NCBI RefSeq assembly: GCF_013347965.1
Contig: NZ_CP048810.1
Location: forward strand, 1,488,001-1,552,000
Source: Pseudomonas bijieensis
GTDB taxonomy: Bacteria > Pseudomonadota > Gammaproteobacteria > Pseudomonadales > Pseudomonadaceae
Direction: 5' to 3'
DNA: 64,000 nucleotides
Position numbers and translations under genes: made by a program. The notes below the pieces were generated by a model that saw only the letters and a list, made by a program, of their open reading frames with translations, did no database searches and was not told the DNA's origin. Below, one piece after another: positions 47,701-54,745 of this stretch (the stretch's first letter is position 1; each line of letters opens with the position of its first letter).

Positions 47701-47941
47701 GATGCCAGACGACGTTCGCATCCAGATAGACATCGACGATATCGCCCGCCTGCATGGGCGCGCTCCACGGATCGATGATGCAAAAAGGCCCCTCTTCGTG
47801 GTCCTCGACCACGCCCAGGCCGATACCGCCGTCACCGTCCACGATGGGGCTGGCCATGCCCGCGATGATGAGCGCCCAGTTTGACAATTGACCGTCGGTG
47901 GAAGACTTGGGAGGCGGTAAATAAAGGCGAAAAGAGGTCAT
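41714..47941 (-). CDS. Giant modular adhesin-like protein with 11 Ig-like repeats
   Basis: 2075 residues, the largest gene here; AAGGA precedes the ATG. No signal peptide (MTSFRLYLPPPKSSTDGQ). N-terminal family module with LLVKLDRPGGRDKNPHLPGH. Several LDP modules (EAPDGVLDPSKIFDKVKVLVDY, QAPDTLLDPMNALAGVDIEI) follow to about residue 840. Then come eleven repeats of about 95 residues (about 847-1890; consensus DSKGELNNGDTTVDTRVTLTG ... EIFDN ... GLSVTGHSLTAKALYGSG). A Big_2-like domain (YSYRSSNAAVAVVDGNGWVTVRSRGQ) and an invasin-type lectin-like tip (ARMPSMGELREIYNTYGNRWP ... YYWCKD) end it. Architecture is that of a long stalk with a binding tip. How it is exported, if at all, is not visible. 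It is divergent from the 151-residue orphan. Confidence 0.82.
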   Translation of the reverse strand: MTSFRLYLPPPKSSTDGQLSNWALIIAGMASPIVDGDGGIGLGVVEDHEEGPFCIIDPWSAPMQAGDIVDVYLDANVVWHHELLVGQENERLFFFVGREWFVPGWIERCYYVVLRKGETIPDDPSSTLRLLVKLDRPGGRDKNPHLPGHSELKMVQLPAEVIAQGVDAQWAARGVPMAIEPYPNIAVRDVIQVKWGSVFLDALELTQEQVEGTQPIEVIADQAKILAGGDSNALLVQYEVHDEVWNYSEKWSMTTTVKVDAGAWRLAAPIIEEAVDGIIDLKALNQQDVTVQILLATQEFEVGDTVTMTWIGTPHVGKPLIHTQAHEITNIPSILPLKVPYAEVRAIAMGSAEASYVLTKKNGDPPLSSKRAFASVVGDVYAHPAPVLREQVGDSLDPDTQMANVLISYPGIANGDFIELIWEGTRADGTPYAYPQTHTVSRNEADDKSVTLYVGAEHISVLANGRLDLWYQVSNDQAAIYGVSESEHLLVKVQAPGATLPPPKVPEAPDGVLDPSKIFDKVKVLVDYRGTVKGDILTYYWTGANPLASTSSWIPITAVSAGEPVTFRVDADFVTGNIGQTVKVRYTLKHASGAYSYSETLDLLIGFLVGELPPPKVIQAPDTLLDPMNALAGVDIEIGYESMDPALDTVILKWLGTPGPGSSEDQEQPGDQSGKVRFHLDASFVGPNIGRVVSVGYEVQRYGFFTPSESLPLTISAFADPETQLPHPRVTQANADRQELNLATFSGNAEATVGKWSFSAAGQKVWLRLEGQTDNATSYDIVLLAGATISAGQASNGLRESVLRNELEKLGHNTPLKVVCRVSFSGEADEAAAIECPITQYTFKVRHDWVVPDIQRVYDTWGDISEGDYTVDTRVTLSGVATPESTLEFFDDSAGVGTASVALESDWTFPLSGLQAKDYRLTAQARDGSGNVSNRRTFTAVRLVPPTLDSVTDSRGELANGDTTVDTRVTVAGKASAMQRVEIFDDATASLGDATANAAGDWTRDLSALSVTRHSLTAKALYGAGVVSGARTFTVTALMAPSINSVQDSKGELNNGDTTVDTRVTLTGKASIEQEVEIFDNLTVSQGRKKTDSNGNWDLVISGLSVTGHSLTAKALYGSGQASAARTFTVTALTVPTITLVRDSRGELNDGDTTVDTRVTLTGKASIEQEVEIFDNLTVSHGRKKTDSSGNWTLDISGLSVTGHSLTAKALYGSGQTSTARTFTVTALAVPSITSVRDSKGELDNGDTTVDTRVTLTGKASIKQEVEVFDNLTVSHGRKKTDNNGNWDLVISGLSETDHSLTAKALYGSGATSTARTFTVTALDRPTIASVRDSKGEVRNGGTTLDTRVTLAGKASVRQEVEIFDNLTVSHGRKRADDNGDWDMVVSGLSMTNHSFTAKAIYGDGASSEARTFKVTAVLTPTLTDITDSRGSVVGKATVETRVTVTGTGSSGQRIQLRDAEANIGSPIDIPDSATTWTADLTGLTVKGYTIKAKALYDNGQESGPLAFSVTASVTPTLTDITDSQGSVVGKTTIETRVTVTGTGSSGQGIQLRDANANIGSPIDIPANATTWTANLTGLTPKGYSIKAKALYGSGQESGPLAFSVTAGVTPTITDITDSRGSVVGKTTIETRVTVSGTGSSGQSIQLRDGNANIGSPIDIPANTTTWTAILTGLSVKGYDIKAKALYGSGQESAAKAFFVTANISPTLTDIRDSKGSVVGGITVETSVRVTGTGSSGQRIQLRDGNANIGNPIDISAVGTNWEATLTGLSAKAYGLKAKALYGNGQESAEKGFTVTAVRSPTITFIRNAANVDIPPNGSTTDTQVTVVGNASSLQHVKILDNGGDKGDAQANAAGDWSKVLAGLAVGAHPMTVRALYGSGVPDSAVRTFHVAQALPPLVFNTSPVTLSGRIYIIYGSHVLPTFGAGTSVLHQASGGRPGYSYRSSNAAVAVVDGNGWVTVRSRGQTTITARDAAGQEKSYSVSVTGVILCEGVGGGTWPQINSNTAARGARMPSMGELREIYNTYGNRWPLGNGYYWCKDVAATWPVTRYYMKNLVNGTEAHVQYYGNAFGVGLK
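42265..45400 (-). repeat. Eleven tandem 285-bp coding repeats
   Basis: Direct repeats of about 285 bp. Two subfamilies are visible: five or six units with DSKGELNNGDTTVDTRVT and four with TDSRGSVVGKTTIETRVTVTG. Neighbouring units of one type are very similar at the DNA level, which points to recent duplication and gene conversion. Confidence 0.85.
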
Positions 47942-48027
47942 GGCCAGTTCCTTTATCCAGCACGATACGGTGGCTTTCAGATCGCAACGCGATAGGTTGG
48001 ATTTGGCACCACATCAGCCGGATCGGC

Positions 48028-48047
48028 TACTGTCGGAACTAACAGGT
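48028..48047. promoter_or_regulatory. Lux-box-like dyad upstream of the 2075-residue gene
   Basis: TACTGTCGGAACTAACAGGT; in gene sense ACCTGTTAGTTCCGACAGTA. 87-106 bp before the start. Confidence 0.65.
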
Positions 48048-48109
48048 CGGCGGGGAGTTTCGACGAACGGTAGGGACATCCGTGGTCTGAGTTCAGGATG
48101 GCTACGCCC

Positions 48110-48337
48110 GCTCGCAAGGCTTGGTGACGTAGTCGTCGGCACCCATCTCCAGGCCCAGGACCTGGTCGTGGCTGTCGTCCCAGGCGGTGAGCATCAGGAT
48201 CAGCGGATCGACCCGCGTCCGCTCACGTGCATGATCGCTACGGCTGGGCACACTGACCTATTAGCCGCTGCGTTCCGGTAACTGGCGATCAGTTCGGAGC
48301 GCGCGGTGTCGTCTTCGACCAGGAGGATGTTGGGCAT
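48110..48337 (-). pseudogene. Decayed duplicate of the rstA 5' end
   Basis: This stretch and its leader to about 48395 align with 23803-24176, the first part of the rstA-like gene and its upstream DNA, including a trace of the REP unit. Differences: about 80 bp deleted between two AGGATC copies, a one-base deletion after the codons for IAS-Y, a TAA-TAG pair in the original frame, and scattered substitutions. Orientation is the same as rstA, so it forms a direct repeat across 24 kb. No functional product is expected. It fills most of the 616-bp gap 47942-48557, together with two lux-box-like sites. Confidence 0.9.
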
Positions 48338-48430
48338 GGGTGCTTCCAGAAAAGTGCTGTGGCGCTGGTGGGGCCGCTATCGCGAGCACGCTCGATACAG
48401 CCGATCATCCTGCGCTCCATAAGTGAGCGT

Positions 48431-48464
48431 CGCTGTAAACTGTAATATCTGACAGTTTACAGCG
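48431..48464. promoter_or_regulatory. 34-bp palindrome with lux-box-like core upstream of the orphan gene
   Basis: Perfect 13-base arms CGCTGTAAACTGT and ACAGTTTACAGCG around an 8-base centre. The inner 20 bases (48438-48457) match the cluster dyad less well than the other five (AACTGTAATATCTGACAGTT). It is about 95 bp before the 151-residue gene. It may be an operator or part of the leader transcript. Confidence 0.6.
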
Positions 48465-48557
48465 CACAGGAATCGCGCTCAGATGGCACGACCCATGGTC
48501 AGATAACTCTCTGCACTGTCGGTACAGCCTTGCGATATCCAAATGGAGATCATGACA

Positions 48558-49013
48558 ATGAGCGCAGCACGAAAACTGTCAGTCGATACAGCACGAAAAT
48601 CCATCCTCGCCAATGAGTTCGAAGCCTCCATCGATCAAAATCCCCCCGCATCGTTCAGAGCAACCTTTTCCCGCGTGAGCTACCCCACCCATGGTGATTA
48701 CCTGACCATCACCGCGACGCTTCGCGACCCAACCAGCTTCCACATCAAGAGTATCAGGGTCGTTTTCCTGGAAGATCCTGTCGATAACACCCCACGAACG
48801 ACCTCGGGTGTGAAGGTTTTTTATGCGGATACAGCGGAGGATCCGCCTGCGGAATATTCGACACTCGATACCGCAACGGCGCTGACGTTTGACCCGCAAA
48901 CCCTTTCCATCAGCGGAACGATAGACGCCCACGTCGAGAATGGCTTGGAGGATGCAAAATTCCATGACCTGACGATGAGTTTCAGTTTGGTTGCGGACTC
49001 GGGGGTTCGCTAA
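48558..49013 (+). CDS. Orphan 151-residue protein of the modular cluster
   Basis: Starts MSAARKLSVDTARKS; GGAG is 9 bp upstream, which favours this ATG over ones at 48543 and 48552. No signal peptide, no cysteine, predicted mainly beta (FRATFSRVSYPTHGDYLTITATLRD, GVKVFYADTAEDPPAEYSTLD, LSISGTIDAHVENGLEDAKFHDL). I do not recognise a family. It is the only gene of the cluster on the plus strand, divergent from the giant adhesin-like gene, and has its own palindromic control site and a strong terminator. A chaperone, anchor or secreted beta protein serving the cluster is possible, but this is a guess. Confidence 0.75.
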   Translation: MSAARKLSVDTARKSILANEFEASIDQNPPASFRATFSRVSYPTHGDYLTITATLRDPTSFHIKSIRVVFLEDPVDNTPRTTSGVKVFYADTAEDPPAEYSTLDTATALTFDPQTLSISGTIDAHVENGLEDAKFHDLTMSFSLVADSGVR

Positions 49014-49035
49014 AGTTGAGCCCAGCAAGCACCCC

Positions 49036-49071
49036 AAAAAAGCTCCGGATTTTTCAATCCGGAGCTTTTTT
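49036..49071. terminator. Bidirectional rho-independent terminator
   Basis: AAGCTCCGGATT pairs with AATCCGGAGCTT around a TTTC loop, flanked by A-run on the left and T-run on the right. It separates the convergent orphan gene and autotransporter gene and can end both. Confidence 0.92.
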
Positions 49072-49102
49072 ATTGAATGATCAAATGTTTATCGACAGCC
49101 CA

Positions 49103-51469
49103 TCAGAAGTTGAAACTGAGGCCCGCGCTGACATTGTAATCCTGCTTGACTGTCTTGCTCTGGGCTGAGCCAGCCTCGGCGAAAACCTGAAGCCCGTGAG
49201 GCAGCGCCCAATTGATGCCCCCCGCCAATTCCAAACTGGTGGCAGAACTATCGTTGTTGAACGAACTGTCGTTGACCCCAACTTCGTTGCGCTTGATGAG
49301 TTCCTGGCCGATGGCGACATGCACCCGCGGCTGGAGCTTGTGGCCGTTACCCAGGTCGATCTCGCTGCCGATATAAGCGCCGCCCTTGACCACCAACGAC
49401 CGGGTCAGTTCGCTATCGACCTCCAGGCCATTGTCCAGTCTGTAATGTTCACCAGACACCACTGCCGCGGCGACCTGAGCAAAAGGCCCCCAGAAAAAAC
49501 CACCCCCCAATTGGTCTTGAAAGCCCACTTCCAGCGAGCCGCTCACACCGTAGGCGTCATAAGACCCCTTGGTTTTCACGCCATCGCTCATGCTCACGTC
49601 CAGGCGGTTGTCGAAGCGGTTGATCTTGGTCACCGCATCGACATAGAAACCCGTTTGAGGATCGAACTTCGTCAAATAGCCGCCGATGGAATAGCTGTCC
49701 ACCGAGCCCGAACTGCCGTACTTGAGGTCCAACTGCGTGCGGCTGTAACCAACCATTCCGCCAACCAGCCAGTCGCTGTCACCCAGCGCTGCGTCGGCCC
49801 CGATGACCAGGCCCTGCTGCGTCTGGCTATAGCCGCCCGCGTAGGCATTCTGGACGCTGTACCGATTATTGTAGGCCCGGGTCCAGAGCCCAGGCTTGGC
49901 TCCCGTCAATCGGCGGTCGCCCATGCGCGAGTTCAACAGGGTGCTTTCGGCATAGATAATGGTGGGGGCCGTGTTGGCGATCGCCAGCACCGAACGGGCA
50001 CTGGTGCTGGGCCCTTCGTCGGGGCGCAGATACCAGCCGGTACCTTCCTGAACCAACTTGTAGGTCAAGGCCCCGACGTCCACAGAACCGTTGTTCAGCG
50101 CCAGCTGTGCATTGCCCTCGGCCAGGTCCGCAATCTGGATCAAGCCATTGGCCCGGGCTCTTTCACCGGTGGCGCTCACCGACACGACGTGATCGCCCGA
50201 CGCTGTTTCTGCGTTGAGGAAATCCGTTTCACCGGTATTGAAATCGGTGTGCATGTTGAAAAAACCGCTGCCGGAGAGCTCCCGGACGTTGAGGGTGTAG
50301 AACGTTGCCCCCGGCGCGAAATCCACCGTGCCGCCATTGAGCGACAGATTATTCACGCTATTGCTGCCGGTCAGGGTCCAGGTGGACTGCCCGTTGATGT
50401 CCAGGTCAGTGGTACCTTCGATGCCGCCGGTGAAGTGTGAATGATTGTCGAGCACCACGTTGGTGGTGTGCCCGGCATCGCCCTTGATGGTGCCGGTAAA
50501 CGTACTCTGGTTATCGAGTTTGAGTTGGCCAACGTTTTGTACATCCCCGGTCAGCGAGGCCCGGTTGTTGAGTGAGGTGTTCACGTTGCTGCCGGCCTCG
50601 ACCACCACGTTGCCCTGCAGCACGCTGTTATTGACGTTGAAATTGACGTTCGTGCCGTTTGTCACTTCCAGGATCGTGCCATTACCGCCGATCAGCGTCG
50701 AGCCGTCCGAGACCTCAATCTCCAGCGAGCCCAACGGGTTGGCCCCCACATTGGCGACGATAGCCGAACCGCTTTTACCCTCTACGCTGGAGTTGTTCAG
50801 GATCAGTTTGCTGATCTGCTCGTCGGTCCGATCCAGACCAAACGTCACGCCATTGAGGCCGCCAATGATTTGGGATTCGTTACTGAGGGTCGCTTGCCCT
50901 CCGGCGAGCTGTAAACCAAAGCTGGAACTGCCGGTGCCTTCAAGGGTGCTGTTATTCAAGTCCAGGGTGCTGTAGGAAGTAACGAACGCGCCCCCCAAAT
51001 CGCCACGAACGGTGCTGCCCGACAATGTGGCGCTGGAACCGGTCGTCGTGGAAGTATTACGCACCGCCTGAAGCCCATAATCGAGTCCCGATATCGTGCT
51101 GCCGCTGATGTTGGCGTTACTGTTGACCAATGAGACGGTGACGAACCCGCTTGCCCCGGTCACTGTTGCGTCGGTCAGGTTCACGGTCGAGCCCGCGGTT
51201 GCGGCAATCTGCTGGGTCGTCCCGGTGTTGACGTTCAACGTGCCGCGCTGGGCAGTGATGCCCAGCGTGTCGGCGCCGTTGACGTTAAGCGTCGCACCGG
51301 GTGTTATGCGCCAACTTTCTACTATCGGCGAAGGCACGATGGTTTCCGTTTCGCCGGGGATCAGGTCCCGCCCCTCTGTGTAAGGGATGAAGAACGCAAG
51401 CGCCAGGGCTGATGGATATCGCCAATGACGGCCATGACCTTTCAGTAGAGAAAATTGTGCTGCGCGCAT
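49103..51469 (-). CDS. Type V autotransporter with pertactin-like passenger
   Basis: 788 residues. The N-terminus has a basic stretch and a hydrophobic run (RYPSALALAFFIPYTEG), compatible with a signal peptide. The passenger (about 40-500) is built of short N/S/G/T-rich beta-helix turns (LNNSTLEGTGSSSFGLQLAGGQATLSNES), typical of pertactin-like proteins. The translocator barrel runs from about 530 (GLWTRAYNNRYSVQNAYAGGYSQTQQGLVIGADAAL) to the terminal aromatic SFNF. No protease or cleavage motif is apparent. It lies among the modular genes but has no lux-box-like site in its upstream gap (51470-51691). Confidence 0.9.
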   Translation of the reverse strand: MRAAQFSLLKGHGRHWRYPSALALAFFIPYTEGRDLIPGETETIVPSPIVESWRITPGATLNVNGADTLGITAQRGTLNVNTGTTQQIAATAGSTVNLTDATVTGASGFVTVSLVNSNANISGSTISGLDYGLQAVRNTSTTTGSSATLSGSTVRGDLGGAFVTSYSTLDLNNSTLEGTGSSSFGLQLAGGQATLSNESQIIGGLNGVTFGLDRTDEQISKLILNNSSVEGKSGSAIVANVGANPLGSLEIEVSDGSTLIGGNGTILEVTNGTNVNFNVNNSVLQGNVVVEAGSNVNTSLNNRASLTGDVQNVGQLKLDNQSTFTGTIKGDAGHTTNVVLDNHSHFTGGIEGTTDLDINGQSTWTLTGSNSVNNLSLNGGTVDFAPGATFYTLNVRELSGSGFFNMHTDFNTGETDFLNAETASGDHVVSVSATGERARANGLIQIADLAEGNAQLALNNGSVDVGALTYKLVQEGTGWYLRPDEGPSTSARSVLAIANTAPTIIYAESTLLNSRMGDRRLTGAKPGLWTRAYNNRYSVQNAYAGGYSQTQQGLVIGADAALGDSDWLVGGMVGYSRTQLDLKYGSSGSVDSYSIGGYLTKFDPQTGFYVDAVTKINRFDNRLDVSMSDGVKTKGSYDAYGVSGSLEVGFQDQLGGGFFWGPFAQVAAAVVSGEHYRLDNGLEVDSELTRSLVVKGGAYIGSEIDLGNGHKLQPRVHVAIGQELIKRNEVGVNDSSFNNDSSATSLELAGGINWALPHGLQVFAEAGSAQSKTVKQDYNVSAGLSFNF

Positions 51470-51631
51470 ATGAAGTACCCCAGAAATGCAATTTGAAATT
51501 GGCCGGCTTGCTGATCGCCTTGATCAACATCGAGAAGACGCGCAAGACTACTGATGAAGCCAAAAATCAAATGTAGGAATATTCTGAAAACGACTCAGAT
51601 AATTCTGATATGCAAGCAGGACAAATCCAGC

Positions 51632-51669
51632 CCCTTCACGGCCCCCCAACAGAACGCTGCCGTGAAGGG
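51632..51669 (-). terminator. Hairpin after the 675-residue gene
   Basis: CCCTTCACGGC and GCCGTGAAGGG form a perfect 11-bp stem, 23 bp beyond the stop codon. No T-run follows on the minus strand, so termination is likely but unproven. Confidence 0.55.
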
Positions 51670-51691
51670 AAACATCAAGCCAGATTTCACC

Positions 51692-53719
51692 TCAAGCATC
51701 TTCGCAATATTCACCATTTGCATTCACTAGTCTGACCGTCGCGTCATACTCCGCCGAGGGATGATCCGTTGCATTGATCTTCACCGTGTACCAGACCTTC
51801 CAGTAGCCAATGTAGTCCCCAGGTTCCACCGGATCAGGAGGCGGTTCAGGAATATTGCGGATAACGGGATCATAAGGTGAAACGGTCATGGTGAACCCAC
51901 TCTCCGGCTCACCGTCGACAATCGTGTGAGGCGTAGGAGAGCTGAAATCGGTATCCGGGGCTTCCTCGGTGTGAGCGGCATCCCTATATCCTTGCGCATG
52001 CAGGGTAACTTCCCGGCCCACTAGAAGGTGCTCAGTATTTCCAGGAATCGTGAACACCGCGTTAAATGTGTTCCGCTGCAGGTCCCCACAACGCACCAGG
52101 TTCGGATATCGCGTGGTTATATCTGGAGGGTCCATGTTAACAACAAGCGCGTTATTGGTAACCGTTTGGATAGGTGACGGATTTTCATTGGTTCCGCCAA
52201 TATCCGACAGGAAATACTGAAGGCTTTTATCGCCCAGCCCGGCGCCATTAATGACCGTCCAAGGCAATTCAATCGTTACAGAGGTGTCACCCGCATTCAA
52301 AAACGCGACATCAGGAAGTCTTACGCCCTCGTACGCAGCAATAATTTGCTGTCCGTCTTTTACGGGTTTATCGGGATCGGTCCACAAAACGATAGTGATT
52401 ATCTGATCGACGCCATAATCTTCAATCTCAATAACGTTGTCCACGTCCGTACTTGTAACATTGGGCTCGTTGAGTCCATCATTGGGCCCTGGATCAACCG
52501 GAGTCGGTCCAGGGACGTAGATATTTGAAAAAATATCCACGAATGATTCGCTCAGTGGCGTTGCCCCTTGCAGCAAAGTAGCCTTCACAGTAACCGGAAC
52601 ATCCTCTTGGGTATCGTCCCCATCCTTGTAATAGTCATCAGAAATAATGTCAAACGACACTGGAAAAACCAACTTGGTAGCCGTGCCGAAAGCCTTTGTA
52701 TCGACAACAGTGTTATTCCAATTAATTTGAATTTCATCCGTATCTTCCACATTGTCAACCCTGTCCACCTCCACTGTAACGCCGCCGGGCACCGCGCAGT
52801 CTTTCAAATCGATAAGACGATCAGTGCCGGAGCTTGCCAAGGGAACACGGGGCGCCTCAAGTACTGGCGACGGCGAAAACATAATCTTCAGGCCTTTAGG
52901 AACCGACAACCTACTTTCATTCCCGACGGCATCTACGAGCCGATAATAAACATAAACCGCTCCCGCAGGAAGACCGCGCAAAGTCCCCGAATCGACCTCA
53001 AACTTACCCGTTAAAGGCAACGTATAGGGTGGAGGATTAATGGGCTCATCGGTATTAAGCTCCGTATAATTTCGGCTGATATAAAAATAACATTTATCAC
53101 CTGATGCCAACCCCTGGGTACCAACGACCAATTCCCAGGTACCGTTGGGTAGACTGCTGAGGTAAGCGTTGTCGATGATATTGTCCGGGGGATAGGTCGG
53201 AGTGGCGGTGGTCAACGGTGGCTGGTTCTTGGGTCCGCCAGGGTTCGGTTGGTAGTGGGCTCGTCTATCGATTACAATCGTTTCCGGATCTGATTCCCAC
53301 TCATTCCCCAGAGGAGGCATCGCTTCGTATTTAACCAACCAAACAGAAGGCGTTCCGGCGGGATTATAGTCAGTCAACTTTTCCGTCGGAATACCCGCCA
53401 CAAATACCGAAGGGCGGTCAGCGATAGGACCAGCAGGAAAAGTGTCCACTTCTTCCCAAACTGGATCATCCGTTGGAACGGCCGGTTCTCGGGCGATATA
53501 AACCCAGACCTCATCAGTGTCATCTTCGTTTGGCCATCGCCGCAGTGTAACCGGTAATTTTGCACCTGGCCGAAGGTACTCGATATACACGCGCCTGTCG
53601 GCGTCGCTGACAATAACACCTGGAAACTCAGGAGGATTTCCCGCTAAAGGCTCTGCCGCTGCACGCTCGCGGCGTACCCGTTCCCGGTCGATATTGGCTA
53701 TTTGCTGTTTTGCATTCAT
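51692..53719 (-). CDS. Modular beta-sandwich protein, AT-rich gene
   Basis: 675 residues from MNAKQQIANIDRERVRRER; GGAG precedes the ATG, and an upstream frame extension to 53758 was rejected. No signal peptide; charged helical start. A family-type N-terminal module is followed by about four Ig-like modules with EAPRVPLASSGTDRLIDL, DGLNEPNVTSTDVDNVIEIEDYGVDQIITI and W-x-N/W-T-x-P patterns. There is no obvious lectin tip. Base composition is lower in G+C than the neighbours (24 of 60 in 52681-52740 by hand count). It follows the 273-residue gene by 126 bp and is probably in one operon with it. Confidence 0.75.
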   Translation of the reverse strand: MNAKQQIANIDRERVRRERAAAEPLAGNPPEFPGVIVSDADRRVYIEYLRPGAKLPVTLRRWPNEDDTDEVWVYIAREPAVPTDDPVWEEVDTFPAGPIADRPSVFVAGIPTEKLTDYNPAGTPSVWLVKYEAMPPLGNEWESDPETIVIDRRAHYQPNPGGPKNQPPLTTATPTYPPDNIIDNAYLSSLPNGTWELVVGTQGLASGDKCYFYISRNYTELNTDEPINPPPYTLPLTGKFEVDSGTLRGLPAGAVYVYYRLVDAVGNESRLSVPKGLKIMFSPSPVLEAPRVPLASSGTDRLIDLKDCAVPGGVTVEVDRVDNVEDTDEIQINWNNTVVDTKAFGTATKLVFPVSFDIISDDYYKDGDDTQEDVPVTVKATLLQGATPLSESFVDIFSNIYVPGPTPVDPGPNDGLNEPNVTSTDVDNVIEIEDYGVDQIITIVLWTDPDKPVKDGQQIIAAYEGVRLPDVAFLNAGDTSVTIELPWTVINGAGLGDKSLQYFLSDIGGTNENPSPIQTVTNNALVVNMDPPDITTRYPNLVRCGDLQRNTFNAVFTIPGNTEHLLVGREVTLHAQGYRDAAHTEEAPDTDFSSPTPHTIVDGEPESGFTMTVSPYDPVIRNIPEPPPDPVEPGDYIGYWKVWYTVKINATDHPSAEYDATVRLVNANGEYCEDA

Positions 53720-53845
53720 TTCACGCTCTCCACAATAATATCCAGACCGCACGTTCATCCGTGCTCACTGCGTCGCCGTACACAAACACCCTGATAGCAA
53801 CTACCAGACCACCGGCCAATAGTTAATTACCAGCGTTGTTAAACC

Positions 53846-54667
53846 TCACAAAGGACCGCACGGTTCCGTCGCCCCGGAAACAAACCGATCGACCTTCACC
53901 GTGCCTAACCTTGATTCACCAATGAACACGCCGCCCCTACTTATCTTGTAAGTCACCCCTCCTGAACCATAAAATAGAGGTTTAACATGAGGTTCATAGG
54001 GAATGGGCGGCATCTCGAACCCCTCTGGATTTTCGGCATCCGCCTGGGTGAGTTGATACGTGAATACCCCTTCCGTGCCGTCGATATACCCTTCCGAGGC
54101 GTTCAAACTGGTGTAGGCACGCCAAGTCAGCACGCATGAATCATCTTTTTCGAAGCCTTGGTAGGGGATCTTGATATGTACCCCTTCCCAAATGGGAGGG
54201 ACCGTATCGCAAAGCAGATAACCTGCCGCATTGGCATTCGGAAATCGGGGTAACTTCAATACAGGTAGTGGAATAACACTGTGATCGATAAACAGCTCTC
54301 TTTCACGCGATTCAAACGCATTTCCAGGCGGCGTTATGGGTTCAACCTCGTAATAGAGATAGGCCACTCCATCTCCGGCCCATAATGGGACGGGTAACGG
54401 AATCAGGAACTCCGTTTGCGTGATCGGTCCATCGTGAGGCTCATCGTAAACGGTGGTGGTCACACCGTCTCGGCGCCAATAGACACGCAACTGATCCGTT
54501 TCGCCGATCTGGTCGGCATAGATAGGCCAGCGCGGAATGCGAGTTTGCCCGCCGTTCAACAAAATCGAGGCCGGAACCTGTCCACTGGGGGGCACATCAT
54601 CTACCAGCGGTGGGTCAGCAGGACGTGGAATGTTCGTGCCGTTATTACCGTCACCGGATGTCGACAT
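53846..54667 (-). CDS. Small modular beta-sandwich protein
   Basis: 273 residues, no signal peptide (MSTSGDGNNGTNIPRPADPP); GGGGGAGG precedes the ATG. Two or three Ig-like modules: one with RIPRWPIYADQIGETDQLRVYWRRDG and one with LLCDTVPPIWEGVHIKIPYQGFEKDDSCVLTWRA, which keep the GD/ET ... W-x pattern of the family. No tip domain. It is the first gene of the AT-rich pair, with a lux-box-like dyad 79 bp upstream. Function unknown. Confidence 0.75.
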   Translation of the reverse strand: MSTSGDGNNGTNIPRPADPPLVDDVPPSGQVPASILLNGGQTRIPRWPIYADQIGETDQLRVYWRRDGVTTTVYDEPHDGPITQTEFLIPLPVPLWAGDGVAYLYYEVEPITPPGNAFESRERELFIDHSVIPLPVLKLPRFPNANAAGYLLCDTVPPIWEGVHIKIPYQGFEKDDSCVLTWRAYTSLNASEGYIDGTEGVFTYQLTQADAENPEGFEMPPIPYEPHVKPLFYGSGGVTYKISRGGVFIGESRLGTVKVDRFVSGATEPCGPL

Positions 54668-54745
54668 AACCTCCCCCTACTGAATTGGATGTGGAGACCA
54701 CCTATCGCGTTGATTCAGAGTTAATACTTGTCCGTCGACCTTGCC

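Noticed and set aside
24406..47941. RTX / type I secretion adhesin (LapA-like)
   Set aside because: No GGxGxDxxx nonapeptide repeats, no N-terminal retention module, and no ABC/MFP/TolC genes nearby.
48110..48337. Functional second response regulator
   Set aside because: Only the receiver's first part is present, with a deletion, a frameshift and stop codons.
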